From Desulfosalsimonas propionicica (GTDB lineage Bacteria; Desulfobacterota; Desulfobacteria; Desulfobacterales; Desulfosalsimonadaceae): a DNA stretch of 64,000 nucleotides. The stretch is taken from assembly GCF_013761005.1 (NCBI RefSeq), contig NZ_JACDUS010000006.1, positions 124,001 through 188,000 on the forward strand, in the 5' to 3' direction. Below, piece after piece: positions 8,334 to 17,493 of this stretch (position 1 is its first letter; the number at the start of each line of letters is the position of its first letter). Made by a program: the position numbers and the translations under genes. The notes beneath the pieces were generated by a model. It was given only the letters and a program-made list of their open reading frames with translations. It was not told the origin of the DNA and ran no database searches.

Positions 8334-8933
8334 ATGAACATCCGTTTTCGTTTATCCGCGCTGATTTTCTGTTTGGTGTTGTTAGTGGCCGGCACTGTTT
8401 CTGCGCAGGCAGAAAACTGGCGCATCGACACCGACCATTCCAGCATTTATTTCGATACCCGCCACACCCTGGCAACGGTGCGGGGGCAGTTTAAGGGATT
8501 TACCGGAACCGTGGATTTTGATCCCGACAATATCACAGCCGGCAGTGTTGATTTCACTGTCAAGGTGGACACCATTAATACCGGTATCGCCAAGCGCGAC
8601 AATCACCTGCGTTCCGATGATTTTTTCGCCGCCGGCCAATATCCGGAGATGACCTTTTCGAGCACTGATATCCGGCACATGGAGGACAATCGCTACATCA
8701 TGGAAGGCGATCTCACCGTGCGTGATGTGACCCGGCAGGTGGAAATTCCGTTCACCTTCCTGGGCAAACAGGACAACCCCATGGAAAAGGGCCAGGAAGT
8801 GGCCGGATTTGAGGCGGAATTTACCATCAATCGCCTTGACTACAATGTCGGCGACGGCCGCTTTGCCGAAATGGGGGTTGTGGAAAAACAGGTCCGGGTA
8901 CTGGTGGCCCTTGAACTGCTGCGGGACAAGTAG
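8334..8933 (+). CDS. YceI-family periplasmic protein
   Basis: The 199-residue protein has a signal peptide (SALIFCLVLLVAGTVSAQA) and one YceI lipocalin-like barrel. Typical blocks are WRIDTDHSSIYFDTRHTLA, FTGTVDFDPDN, SVDFTVKVDTINTG, RDNHLRSDDFF and MTFSSTDIR. The start at 8334 follows AAAGGAGG and is preferred over the frame-open codon at 8283, which overlaps the ferredoxin. YceI proteins bind isoprenoid or other lipophilic compounds in the periplasm; the ligand here is unknown. Confidence 0.92.
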   Translation: MNIRFRLSALIFCLVLLVAGTVSAQAENWRIDTDHSSIYFDTRHTLATVRGQFKGFTGTVDFDPDNITAGSVDFTVKVDTINTGIAKRDNHLRSDDFFAAGQYPEMTFSSTDIRHMEDNRYIMEGDLTVRDVTRQVEIPFTFLGKQDNPMEKGQEVAGFEAEFTINRLDYNVGDGRFAEMGVVEKQVRVLVALELLRDK

Positions 8934-8996
8934 GTCATGGATGCTGCAACACCCTGTATGATTCGGTGTGCGGGCTGCCGGTCGGCAATGATCTGG

Positions 8997-10367
8997 TCAA
9001 TCCCCCATGCCCGGTCTGGGCCTGCGATCCGGATGGGCGATTTTTATCAGCACCAGTGCCAGGACAATGGCCGGAATACCCATGACAGCGGTGATCAGAA
9101 AAAAGCCGGCCCAGCCGGTGTGCTGTGCCAGCACACCGGTAAATCCCCCGGCAAATTGACCCGGAAGGGTCATCAATGAGCTGAGCAGGGCGTACTGGGT
9201 GGCGGTGTAGGCGCTGTTGGTCAGGCTGGACAGATAGGCCAGAAACACTGAAATGGCCAGTCCGCCGGTGATGTTGTCGGCAATAATGGCAACGGCCAGC
9301 CCATGGATCTCCGGGCCGGTGACGGCCAGCCAGGCAAAGAGCAGGTTGGTGGCCGGGGCCATGAACGCGGTAAACAAAAGCATGACCGCAATGCCAGAGC
9401 GCGCGGTCAAAAGGCCGCCCGCGGCCGCGCCCAAAAGGGTCATGGCCAGGCCGAATGCGGCTGCCACGTTTGCGATCTGGGTTTTGTCAAATCCGAGATC
9501 CAGGTAAAAGGGATTGGCCATGACCCCCATAAAAATGTCACTGATGCGGAACAGGGCCACAAAAACCAGTATGGCCAAAGACGCCTTGCCGTAGCGCTTG
9601 AAAAAATCGGCAAACGGGCAGATCACGGCGCTGATGAGCCACGCGGTCACCCGCCGCCGGATCCCGGTATGCCGGGTGGTTTCCAGGTAGCGGATGACGG
9701 TTTCCTCCAGTTCCCGGGTTTTGCCGTTGATATTGACCTCTGGCTCTCCCGTGAGCAGGGTGGTGATGATGCCCACGGCCATCAATACCCCCATGACGCC
9801 ATATGCCAGTGACCAGCTTCCCACGGCTGCAATATGGAGCACCCCGGCCCCGGCCACAAGCAGGGCGATTCGGTAGCCGGTGACATAAGCCGCAGCCATG
9901 GCCGCCTGCAGATGCCTGGCCACGGCTTCCACCCGGTAGGCGTCAACAGCAACGTCCTGGGTGGCTGATCCCAGCGCGGCAATCACTGCCCAGACGGCCA
10001 CCAGCCAAAGCTGATCCACGGGATCGGCGGCCGCCATGCCCAGAAAAGACAAACCCACGGCTGTTTGCGCCGCCAGCATCCAGGCCCTGCGGCGGCCCAG
10101 TACCCGGGTCAGCCAGGGCAGGGGGGCGCGATCCACCACAGGGGCCCAGAAAACCTTTATGGAATGGGCGATGCCCACCCAGGAAAGAAACCCGATGGCT
10201 GCCAGTTCCACGCCCAGATCCCGCAGCCAGGCGGTAAACGTGCCGCCCACCAGCAGCAGGGGCAGGCCTGCTGAAAACCCGAGAAACAGCATTCCCGTCA
10301 CCCGCGGATGCAGGTATACCCGCCAGCCGCGGTAAGGTGCGCCAGAATTTGGAAAATCCTGTGTCAA
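8997..10367 (-). CDS. AmpG-like major facilitator permease
   Basis: The 456-residue membrane protein has about 12-14 hydrophobic segments. GFSAGLPLLLVGGTFTAWLRDLGVE and the KVFWAPVVDR loop near the N-terminus are the hallmark of the AmpG/PAT branch of the MFS, and GSATQDVAVDAYRVE is the typical central motif. AmpG imports anhydromuropeptides for cell-wall recycling; other PAT members carry acetyl-CoA or unknown solutes, so the substrate is inferred. A C-terminal cytoplasmic tail is short. The gene converges with yceI-like, ending 63 bases from it. Confidence 0.88.
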   Translation of the reverse strand: MTQDFPNSGAPYRGWRVYLHPRVTGMLFLGFSAGLPLLLVGGTFTAWLRDLGVELAAIGFLSWVGIAHSIKVFWAPVVDRAPLPWLTRVLGRRRAWMLAAQTAVGLSFLGMAAADPVDQLWLVAVWAVIAALGSATQDVAVDAYRVEAVARHLQAAMAAAYVTGYRIALLVAGAGVLHIAAVGSWSLAYGVMGVLMAVGIITTLLTGEPEVNINGKTRELEETVIRYLETTRHTGIRRRVTAWLISAVICPFADFFKRYGKASLAILVFVALFRISDIFMGVMANPFYLDLGFDKTQIANVAAAFGLAMTLLGAAAGGLLTARSGIAVMLLFTAFMAPATNLLFAWLAVTGPEIHGLAVAIIADNITGGLAISVFLAYLSSLTNSAYTATQYALLSSLMTLPGQFAGGFTGVLAQHTGWAGFFLITAVMGIPAIVLALVLIKIAHPDRRPRPGMGD

Positions 10368-11022
10368 GACGGTTTTATCTCTTGGTTGATTATGATGGTT
10401 TCGTAAAAAGCTTTTTACCGCGTCCGCTGTTGTTGCAGGAAGAAAGCCCTGCGGTCGGCGTCAGCTTTTTTGCTCCTGATCGTTTTTGCGGATTCATCAA
10501 ATGCCTTTGCTTAAAATTTGCAAATTCGCCCTGCTTTTTTCCAACAGTTTAAGTCTTCACGCAAAAACGCTCAATGTCGCTTCAAAAGCAGACCCCGCCC
10601 TTGAACTTCCTTGGAAGTGTTTCACCCGGGCTGCCGCCCGGGACCGAGCTATAACAGTAACTTTCCCTGAAGTTACTTTGAAGAATTAGATATGTTGCTC
10701 CGGGCTTCTTTGGTGTGAAAATTTGCACACAGTCAGCCATGATGCCGGCCCGGGGGTGGTTTGCGAGTCGCATTGAGCGCGCAAGCGGTCAGCAGGGAGC
10801 AAAGCACCCCCGGGTCGGCATCATGCGAAAAATACAGAACCAAGCACTAACAGCTATGGCCGGCCCCAATCTCTATGGTGTGGATTTGTCAGCTTACGAC
10901 AAGTCCTGATTCCATGTCAATGGGGGCTTGGTGGTCCATGCAAGGGCCGGGTTTCTCCTTGCTGTTTCACCGGCAATGGTTAAACTTTTATAAGGCAATC
11001 AATCTTTAATCACGGAACACAA
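10368..11022. other. Intergenic region with several hairpins
   Basis: No convincing gene is visible in 655 bases. Hairpins are seen at 10627-10644 (CCCGGG-6 nt-CCCGGG), 10657-10676 (GTAACTT-6 nt-AAGTTAC) and the long inverted repeat 10738-10825. It lies upstream of the molybdoenzyme operon and could contain leader-RNA structure or a decayed mobile element. Confidence 0.4.
10738..10825. repeat. 25-bp inverted repeat
   Basis: CATGATGCCGGCCCGGGGGT and the following GGTTT at 10738-10762 pair with 10801-10825 with only two mismatches, separated by 38 bases. No terminal duplication or coding sequence marks it as an IS. It may be a fold-back repeat element. Confidence 0.7.
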
Positions 11023-11619
11023 ATGAACCCTGACCCGATCACAAACCCTCTTGGCCCGGCCCTGCGGGATTTTTTCATCTCTGCTGATGCCTCCGGGCAC
11101 AAGCGCGCATACCTGCAAATCAGTGAAGCCCTGCAAAACCCCCTGCCCCGGGTCAACGACTGGCGACAGGTTGAATATGCGTTTACCCGACTGTTTGTGG
11201 GGCCAAAATCACTGGAGGCCCCGCCCTTTGCCTCGGTGTACCTGGAAACCGAACCGCTTGTCATGGGGCCCACCACCATGATGGTCCGATCGGTCTATGA
11301 AATGATGGGTCTGGTTTCGCCCTGGAAAAATGCGCTGCCGGAAGATCATGTCAGTCTGGAGCTGGATGCGGCTTTGGTCATGGAAAATGCCGCGCAGCAG
11401 GGCGGGTCCGCCGAACTCGATGAGCTGCGGCAATTTTTCGTGTGCCGGCACATGGCCGCCTGGATACCCGCATTTGTCAAACGTGTCAGCCAGGCAGAGT
11501 CCGCGCATCCGGCCATTGTCCGGGCCGCAAAGCTTGCCGGCCAATGGGTGGATGACCAGGCCGTGCTTATCAATGCGCAGAGAAATCAACACCTGAAACA
11601 GGGAGGATGGAATGGATAA
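11023..11619 (+). CDS. TorD/DmsD-family redox enzyme maturation chaperone
   Basis: The 198-residue, all-helical protein carries FVGPKSLEAPPFASVYLE and VMGPTTMMVRSVYEMMG, the usual blocks of TorD/DmsD chaperones that hold molybdoenzyme precursors for cofactor insertion and Tat export. Its stop codon overlaps the start of the molybdoenzyme gene by eight bases, so it is surely the dedicated chaperone of that twin-arginine precursor. It acts in the cytoplasm. The ATG at 11023 has a weak ribosome site. Confidence 0.88.
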   Translation: MNPDPITNPLGPALRDFFISADASGHKRAYLQISEALQNPLPRVNDWRQVEYAFTRLFVGPKSLEAPPFASVYLETEPLVMGPTTMMVRSVYEMMGLVSPWKNALPEDHVSLELDAALVMENAAQQGGSAELDELRQFFVCRHMAAWIPAFVKRVSQAESAHPAIVRAAKLAGQWVDDQAVLINAQRNQHLKQGGWNG

Positions 11620-13885
11620 ACGGGATGCAGAAAGCGTAAAACAGGCCATCGGATGTCCCATGTCGCGCAGGAAATTTCTCCGGTGCCTGGCTGCCGCGGG
11701 CGCGCTGGCAGCAATGCCGGGCGGCCTGCTGAGGTCTTTTGACGCCAAAGCCGGGAAAATCATCTATGAGGGCGACTATGAAATATACCGCAACGCCTGC
11801 CCGCGCAACTGCTATGACACCTGCTCCATTAAAAGCTATGTAAAAGACGGCGTGCTGCAGTTTATCGAAGGCGCCAAGGAATCGACCTTTACCGACGGCG
11901 GCCTGTGCGTCAAGGGCTATGCCTACACGCGCCGGCCCTACAGCCCGGACCGGATCAAGTACCCCATGATCCAGGACGGGCGGGGCTCGGGCAACTGGCG
12001 GCGCATTTCCTGGGACGAGGCCATGGACATGATCGCCAAAAAGCTCGTGGAGATCAATGACAAGGACGACTCCATGCTCGGCCTGGGCCTGACCAAGTAT
12101 TCCGGCAACTTCGGGATCACCAACTACGCAGTGGAGGGCATGATGACCTCGCTTGGCTACACAACACGCCTTGTGGGAACACCGTGCTGGCCCGCGGGTA
12201 TTGACGCCCAGAATTACGACCTGGGCGACATGTGGTGCAATGATCCGGAGGACATGGTCAACTCGCGCTATATTATCCTGTGGGGCGCCAATCCGGCCTG
12301 GAATTCCGTGCACACCATGAAATACATTTACGCGGCACAGGACCGGGGCGCCAAGGTGGTCTGCATCGACCCGGTGTTCACTCAGACCGCGGCCAAGGCC
12401 GATGTTTACTGGCAGGTTGACACCTCCATGGACGGCGCCCTGGCTTTGGGCATGGCCAGGCACATCCTGGACAAGGGGCTTTTTGACAAAGCCTGGGTTG
12501 AGGAAAATTCCGTGGGGTTTAACGAGTTTGCCGACTATCTGCGAAATGAGATCACTGTGCAGTGGGCCTCGGAAAAATCCGGCATTCCGCAGCAGCAGAT
12601 TGTTGAGGTTGCAGAGGAGTTTGCCGCGGCAAAGCCGGCCACCATATGGATCGGCTACGGCCTGCAGCGCCATGTCAACGGCGGGGCCACGGTGCGCTCC
12701 ATTGACGCGCTGGCCGCAATGACCGGAAACGTCGGCAAGACCGGCGGCGGTGCCCGTTACGGCCATATGCGCACCTGGGGCTTTAACTACCACGCCCTGC
12801 TCCAGAAGCGCCCCGAGGGCGCAAAGGGGTTTCTGGGCGGCAAAGGCCCCAAGGGCGACTTTGACTTTTCCGGCGATGAAGAGGCTGAATACACGGATCG
12901 GGCATTGAACATCAACAAGACCGCGGAGATGCTTCTGACAGCCGATGATCCGCCCATCCGGGTTCTCTGGATTTCGTGCAAGAACGTGCTTTCCCAGGAC
13001 TTTGACCGGCCCAGGATGCTCGAAGCCTTCAAGAAGCCCGAACTCATCGTCAGTGTGGAGCAGTTTTTCACCCAGACAGTGGAACTCTCGGATATCGTGC
13101 TGCCGGTGACCACGTTGTTTGAGGAATCCACCATCAACGCAAGCTACTGGCATTACTGGCTGTCTGTCAACGAGCAGGGCATAAAACCCATGTATGAGGC
13201 CAAGTCCAACACCGAGATCGCGGCCGCGCTTTCCGCACGCATGAACAAACTCAAGCCCGGCTCCTGCACTTTCCCCACGGAAGTCGATACCCGGCAGTGG
13301 ATGATCAAGGAGTTTAACCAGGACATTTACGACCTGTTTGGCATCGATTCCTGGCAGGACCTGAAAAAGGGCCCGGCCAAGGCCAAAATGCATCCGGCAT
13401 CCTGGCATGACCTGGAATTCGGCACGCCTTCGAAAAAATACGAATTCAGGTCCGATCTCTGCGCACAACACGGCCACCAGGCCCTGCCAAAGTTCAAGGC
13501 GGCCAGAAAACCCTATGACAAGCTCCGGCTGCTGACCCCACACACCAAGTTCGGCATTCATTCCCAGTTTATCAACATTGACTGGATGGAGGAGTTTAAC
13601 AAAAAACCTTACTGCTACCTGCATCCCACGGCTGCCAGTGAGCGGGGAATCACAGACGGTGATCAGGTCCGGGTTTTCAACAAGGTCGGGGAGGTGGAAC
13701 TCGAGGTCAAACTTACGCAAAATGTGCCCGCAGACGTGGTCATGATGTATGAGGCCTGGTTTCGAAACAATGCCTACAACTGCCAGAACGTGGTGGACGA
13801 CACCTCATCGGATATGGGCAAATACAAGACCGGCGCACCCGGTGTGGCCATACACGATCAGTTCGCAGATGTGGAAAAGGTATAA
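11612..13885 (+). CDS. Tat-exported molybdopterin oxidoreductase, catalytic subunit (DMSO reductase family)
   Basis: The 757-residue protein opens with a twin-arginine signal (SRRKFLRCLAAAGALAA, residues 18-34). Cys63, Cys67, Cys71 and Cys99 (C-x3-C-x3-C-x27-C) bind the FS0 cluster. The molybdopterin-binding blocks LWGANPAWN, VCIDPVFTQTAAKAD and LPVTTLFEES follow, with a C-terminal dinucleotide domain (LLTPHTKFGIHSQF). By eye the E. coli DmsA serine ligand lines up with Cys192 in GTPCWPAG, so the metal may carry a Cys ligand as in polysulfide or thiosulfate reductases; this is inference. The substrate could be a sulfoxide, a sulfur compound or another oxyanion. The operon with B and C subunits shows a membrane-attached periplasmic respiratory enzyme. 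Confidence 0.9.
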   Translation: MDKRDAESVKQAIGCPMSRRKFLRCLAAAGALAAMPGGLLRSFDAKAGKIIYEGDYEIYRNACPRNCYDTCSIKSYVKDGVLQFIEGAKESTFTDGGLCVKGYAYTRRPYSPDRIKYPMIQDGRGSGNWRRISWDEAMDMIAKKLVEINDKDDSMLGLGLTKYSGNFGITNYAVEGMMTSLGYTTRLVGTPCWPAGIDAQNYDLGDMWCNDPEDMVNSRYIILWGANPAWNSVHTMKYIYAAQDRGAKVVCIDPVFTQTAAKADVYWQVDTSMDGALALGMARHILDKGLFDKAWVEENSVGFNEFADYLRNEITVQWASEKSGIPQQQIVEVAEEFAAAKPATIWIGYGLQRHVNGGATVRSIDALAAMTGNVGKTGGGARYGHMRTWGFNYHALLQKRPEGAKGFLGGKGPKGDFDFSGDEEAEYTDRALNINKTAEMLLTADDPPIRVLWISCKNVLSQDFDRPRMLEAFKKPELIVSVEQFFTQTVELSDIVLPVTTLFEESTINASYWHYWLSVNEQGIKPMYEAKSNTEIAAALSARMNKLKPGSCTFPTEVDTRQWMIKEFNQDIYDLFGIDSWQDLKKGPAKAKMHPASWHDLEFGTPSKKYEFRSDLCAQHGHQALPKFKAARKPYDKLRLLTPHTKFGIHSQFINIDWMEEFNKKPYCYLHPTAASERGITDGDQVRVFNKVGEVELEVKLTQNVPADVVMMYEAWFRNNAYNCQNVVDDTSSDMGKYKTGAPGVAIHDQFADVEKV

Positions 13886-13898
13886 GGAGGCATAGAGC

Positions 13899-14465
13899 AT
13901 GAAAAAACAGCTTGCATTCTATATTGACGCCAAACGCTGCATCGGCTGCTTTACCTGCGCCATGGCCTGCAAGAACCAGTACCACCAGGAAAGCGGCGTG
14001 ATCTGGCGCGATGTTTACGAACTCAAGGAAGAGATCTACCCCCACCGGGAGCGGGCGTTTTATTCCCTGGCCTGCAATCACTGCGAAAACCCCACGTGCC
14101 TTAACGTCTGCCCGGTTGTGGCCTATTACAAGCGCGAGGCCGACGGCGTGGTTGTCCACGAGCAGGACAAATGCATCGGCTGCGGCAACTGTATCCGTTC
14201 CTGTCCCTATGGTGCCCCGCGTTATAACCCGGTGCTCAAAAGAGCGGAAAAATGCAGCTTCTGCTGGCAGCGGCTCGATGACGACCGAAAGCCGGCATGC
14301 GTTTTGAGCTGCCCCACCGAAGCGCTGCAGATCGTGGACCTTGCAGAATTCGACGAGGCAAACGCGGTGCAGTACCCGGCCGGATTTCCGCGTTATCCTT
14401 CCCTGAATCCGTCCGTGCGGTTCCGCCTGCCGGCCATGCCCAAAATGATAAGGAGGAAATTATGA
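13899..14465 (+). CDS. Four-cluster iron-sulfur subunit (DmsB-like)
   Basis: The 188-residue protein has four groups of cysteines: CIGCFTCAMAC, CNHCENPTCLNVCP, CIGCGNCIRSCP and CSFCWQRLDDDRKPACVLSCP. These ligate four 4Fe-4S clusters, the electron wire between quinol-oxidising membrane subunit and molybdenum site. No signal peptide is present, in line with co-export with the Tat-dependent catalytic subunit. AAGGAGG precedes the start, 13 bases after the catalytic gene. The stop codon overlaps the next start (ATGA), so translation is coupled. Confidence 0.93.
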   Translation: MKKQLAFYIDAKRCIGCFTCAMACKNQYHQESGVIWRDVYELKEEIYPHRERAFYSLACNHCENPTCLNVCPVVAYYKREADGVVVHEQDKCIGCGNCIRSCPYGAPRYNPVLKRAEKCSFCWQRLDDDRKPACVLSCPTEALQIVDLAEFDEANAVQYPAGFPRYPSLNPSVRFRLPAMPKMIRRKL

Positions 14466-15259
14466 GCCAGATGGAAATGCCCCTGGTCATATTTACGGTT
14501 TTGAGCCAGACCGCAGTGGGCCTTGTGGCCATCAGCGCCATACGCCAGCACGCCGCAGATGGCCCGGCCGGCAGTGTCCGGCCGGAGTGGATGACAGCCG
14601 TGCTTTTGCTCATCGCAGGGCTTGTGGCATCATTGTTTCACCTGGGCCATCCCCTGGGTGCGCCCATGGCGATCAAGCACCTGGGCAATGCCTGGCTTTC
14701 CAGGGAGGCCCTGGGGATCGGGGTGTTCACGGCCCTGGTGATCGTGGGGTTTCTAAGCGCCAGGGGCAGGGTCAATGCCGGCCTGTCATTTGCCGCAGCC
14801 GCCGTCGGGCTGATCGCCCTGTTTTTTACGGGCATGACCTATTCGCCGCCGGGTTTTCCCGCGCTAAACAATGTCATGCCTTTTGTGTTTTTCCTGCTCA
14901 CCGCAGCCATGGTGGGTGCGGGCTTTGCCTCGTATTTCACGCCTGCAGAAAAAATGCCCATGATAACCCGGATTCTGGCCGTAAGCCTCATTGTCGGGCT
15001 CGTGGTTTACCTGGTGGTACCGTTTCTCTGGCTTTCGGGCGGCACGGTGATGCGCCAGACCGGCCTGAACTACATTTTCTCGCCGCTGTACTGGGCCAGG
15101 ATCGTTGTGGGTCTTGTTGTGCCGCTTATAGCGATATGGAGAATGAGAACAGTTCCGGCCTGGGTGCCGGTTCTTGTTCTGGCCGGAGAACTCATTGGGC
15201 GCATTGCCTTTTTTTCTCTTGCTGTGCATGCGTCGGCAAATATGGGCGGTATTTACTAG
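14462..15259 (+). CDS. DmsC-like membrane anchor subunit
   Basis: The 265-residue membrane protein starts MSQMEMPLVIFTVLSQTAVG, close to the DmsC N-terminus, and shows about eight hydrophobic segments and the DmsC-like FHLGHPLGAP and HLGNAWLSRE block. DmsC-type anchors oxidise menaquinol and pass electrons to the B subunit. The start at 14462 follows AAGGAGG and overlaps the preceding stop by three bases (ATGA). An open frame further upstream is a shadow of the B-subunit gene. Confidence 0.9.
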   Translation: MSQMEMPLVIFTVLSQTAVGLVAISAIRQHAADGPAGSVRPEWMTAVLLLIAGLVASLFHLGHPLGAPMAIKHLGNAWLSREALGIGVFTALVIVGFLSARGRVNAGLSFAAAAVGLIALFFTGMTYSPPGFPALNNVMPFVFFLLTAAMVGAGFASYFTPAEKMPMITRILAVSLIVGLVVYLVVPFLWLSGGTVMRQTGLNYIFSPLYWARIVVGLVVPLIAIWRMRTVPAWVPVLVLAGELIGRIAFFSLAVHASANMGGIY

Positions 15260-15261
15260 AA

Positions 15262-15639
15262 ATGATGTGCCGGATTTTTATACTTGCTGTTTTAATAAGC
15301 GGGCTGGCTGCGCCCTTGGGGGCAGCCGGTCTTTCCGGCTATACGGCGGAAATCAAAGAGCCGGAACAGCAGGGAAAAACAGGTGAGTCCATATATTTCA
15401 CCGTTGTTCTCAATCCCCGTGAACCGGCTTCCGGCTACCATGTCAGCACCCTGGTAGACGTAGTCGACGCCCCGCAAATGCCGGAAATCACCCCGGGCTT
15501 TCCCAGGATCCGGATTGTATGCAATCAGGCCGGTATTTACAAGCTTATGATCCGGGTCAGCCTCGTGGGCAAGTCCAGTTGCGCCGGAGTGGCGTATCAG
15601 CCTGTGGCCAAACAACCCGTGACCCTCCGCATTCAATAA
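15262..15639 (+). CDS. Small exported protein of the molybdoenzyme operon
   Basis: This 125-residue protein begins MMCRIFILAVLISGLAAPLG, a clear signal peptide ending near GAAG. The mature part (about 100 residues) is rich in beta-prone residues and has two cysteines (VCNQAG, SSCAG) that could form a disulfide. I do not recognise a family; an immunoglobulin-like or C-type binding domain is possible. It starts two bases after the membrane-anchor gene and is therefore probably part of the same operon and acts in the periplasm with the complex. Confidence 0.7.
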   Translation: MMCRIFILAVLISGLAAPLGAAGLSGYTAEIKEPEQQGKTGESIYFTVVLNPREPASGYHVSTLVDVVDAPQMPEITPGFPRIRIVCNQAGIYKLMIRVSLVGKSSCAGVAYQPVAKQPVTLRIQ

Positions 15640-15915
15640 TTCCTACATGATTTTGATTCTGATTTTCATCTTTGCACCTGAATCACATTGCTGTTTTTGT
15701 CAAAATTGATGGCACCGTAAATTGTGCGCATCAATGATTTTTTCCAAAACCACCGGTTGACCAAACCTGCTGGAATGTTTTATAAAACGGATTTACCCGC
15801 TTTTGCGGCAATTGGTTTTTTCTGGTGAATCAACATTGTCTGATATACACTAACATTTTACAGCTTCCAAGATTTAATAACCGATTGTCTCCAACCCAAA
15901 CAGGTTGAAAACCAT

Positions 15916-16941
15916 TTGACCGACATCTCCAGACATCTTCGTTTTGCCCTTGGGCTGCTGGTGGCCACCACGCTGTTTGGGACCTTCGGATACATGATCA
16001 TCGAAGGCTGGGGTTTGCTGGATGCCACCTACATGACCGTTATCACCATGACCACCGTGGGTTATGGCGAGGTCCATACCATGAGCTACACCGGCCGGGT
16101 ATTTACCATATTTCTGGTGGCCATGGGCGCCGTGTCTTTTCTGTATGTCACCAGTGCGCTGGTGCAGTTTCTGGTGGAAACGCAAATCCGGACCATTTTC
16201 GGGAGGCGGGTATTGGACAAGAAAATCAAGCAAATGACAGATCATTATATCGTGTGCGGATATGGCCGCATCGGCCTGGTGCTGTGCAACAGCTTCCGGG
16301 CCCACGGCATTGAGCCCGTGGTGATTGAAAAGGAGCAAAGCCGCATCGAGCAGATGGAATCTGAAAATATTCTGCATATATCCGGGGATGCCACCGAGGA
16401 GGATATTTTGCTGCGGGCAGGAGTTTCCCATGCCAGGGTCCTGATTGCCGCCCTGGCAACGGATACGGACAACGTGTTTCTGGTGCTGACCGCCCGCCAG
16501 CTCAACCCGGATATTTTCATCCTGGCCCGGGCCAGCAGTGTCAAGGCCAGGGCAAAACTTTTTGCCGCAGGTGCCAACCGGGTGGAATCGCCGTACGAAG
16601 TCGGCGCGGTGAGTATGGCCCAGCGACTGCTGCGGCCGTCGGTGACCAGTTTTCTGGACCTGGTTTTTACCTATAACCGAAAAGATATTCAGATGGATGA
16701 AATCCCGGTGGAGGAAAGTTCCCCGCTTGCCGGGGTTATGCTCAAAGACTCAGGGATCCGGCAAAAATACAATCTGATCATCATTGCCGTGAAAACTCCG
16801 GATGGGGAGATGTTGTTCAATCCTTCCCATGAAACCCTGATCCGGCCGGGGGATACGGTGATTGCCATGGGCAAAACAGATAACCTCGCGGAACTGGAAA
16901 AAGAGCTCCAGCCCAACGGGGCCAAAAAAGTCTATCAATGA
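15916..16941 (+). CDS. Two-TM potassium channel with RCK (TrkA-N/TrkA-C) domains
   Basis: The 341-residue protein has two membrane helices (about residues 8-28 and 70-90) around the pore loop TMTTVGYGE, a K+ selectivity filter. The cytoplasmic part starts with HYIVCGYGRIG, the Rossmann nucleotide motif of TrkA-N, and ends in a TrkA-C domain (ESSPLAGVMLKDSG to VIAMGK). It is a Kch/MthK-type gated channel. The start is a TTG at 15916 without a strong ribosome site, so the true N-terminus is uncertain. The 276-base gap upstream contains no gene. Confidence 0.92.
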   Translation: MTDISRHLRFALGLLVATTLFGTFGYMIIEGWGLLDATYMTVITMTTVGYGEVHTMSYTGRVFTIFLVAMGAVSFLYVTSALVQFLVETQIRTIFGRRVLDKKIKQMTDHYIVCGYGRIGLVLCNSFRAHGIEPVVIEKEQSRIEQMESENILHISGDATEEDILLRAGVSHARVLIAALATDTDNVFLVLTARQLNPDIFILARASSVKARAKLFAAGANRVESPYEVGAVSMAQRLLRPSVTSFLDLVFTYNRKDIQMDEIPVEESSPLAGVMLKDSGIRQKYNLIIIAVKTPDGEMLFNPSHETLIRPGDTVIAMGKTDNLAELEKELQPNGAKKVYQ

Positions 16942-16977
16942 TGCAGCAACCAACCTGGGAAGCCAACCCACCCCTTT

Positions 16978-17466
16978 TTATTTTTCGTGTATCACCTGCC
17001 CGCGGGAGGTAAAAGAAACACCTTGCTGGATCTGGGTTCCGATCATGATGGTCTCTGCGATGGGCGGATTGACAGATGTGTTTTTTCCCGATTGCCACTT
17101 AACCATGAAATTGGCGCCTGACCCGCCGCTGCTGTCGCTCTGGGCCACGACATAGCGAACCGATTCCAGGGGCTTAAGCGTTAAGGGGGTATCCAGATAT
17201 TTTCTTAGAATCTTGCCCTGGGTTTGGTAATAGTCCACCTGGGTGACTTGAATCCCATGGTTCGGATCGGTGTTTCGGATGCTTAAGGTAACAGTGAGCA
17301 AAAACGGCTTTTCCCTGTCTCCGCTGTAAATGTGGGAATATGCCGGCACATAGATGGTCTGCCCCTGTGAAAGGCCGTTTTTTTCTGCTGCAGCCGGCCC
17401 GGGGGCGGCCAGCAGATGGAAAGACAACACAAATACCCACATCAAGCCGATCCAGATATTTTTCAT
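16978..17466 (-). CDS. Exported DUF3124 protein
   Basis: The 162-residue protein has a signal peptide (residues 1-27, ending AAPGPAAAE) and a DUF3124-like domain: QTIYVPAYSHIYSGD, TLSIRNTD, VTQVDYYQTQGK, LKPLESVRYVVAQSD and GANFMVKW. It is a predicted periplasmic beta-sandwich of unknown function. The gene converges with the potassium channel gene, leaving 36 bases, and is 27 bases downstream of the diguanylate cyclase on the same strand. Confidence 0.85.
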   Translation of the reverse strand: MKNIWIGLMWVFVLSFHLLAAPGPAAAEKNGLSQGQTIYVPAYSHIYSGDREKPFLLTVTLSIRNTDPNHGIQVTQVDYYQTQGKILRKYLDTPLTLKPLESVRYVVAQSDSSGGSGANFMVKWQSGKNTSVNPPIAETIMIGTQIQQGVSFTSRGQVIHEK

Positions 17467-17493
17467 GATTTTTCTTTGCTCCTGAAATTTTTT

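Noticed and set aside
10560-10700. Hairpins before the molybdoenzyme operon considered as a molybdenum-cofactor riboswitch
   Set aside because: The conserved Moco RNA blocks could not be matched by eye and the distance to the first gene is over 300 bases.
11570-13720. 716-codon open frame on the minus strand across the molybdoenzyme gene
   Set aside because: The plus strand has a full molybdopterin oxidoreductase with all motifs; the antisense frame is an effect of codon bias.
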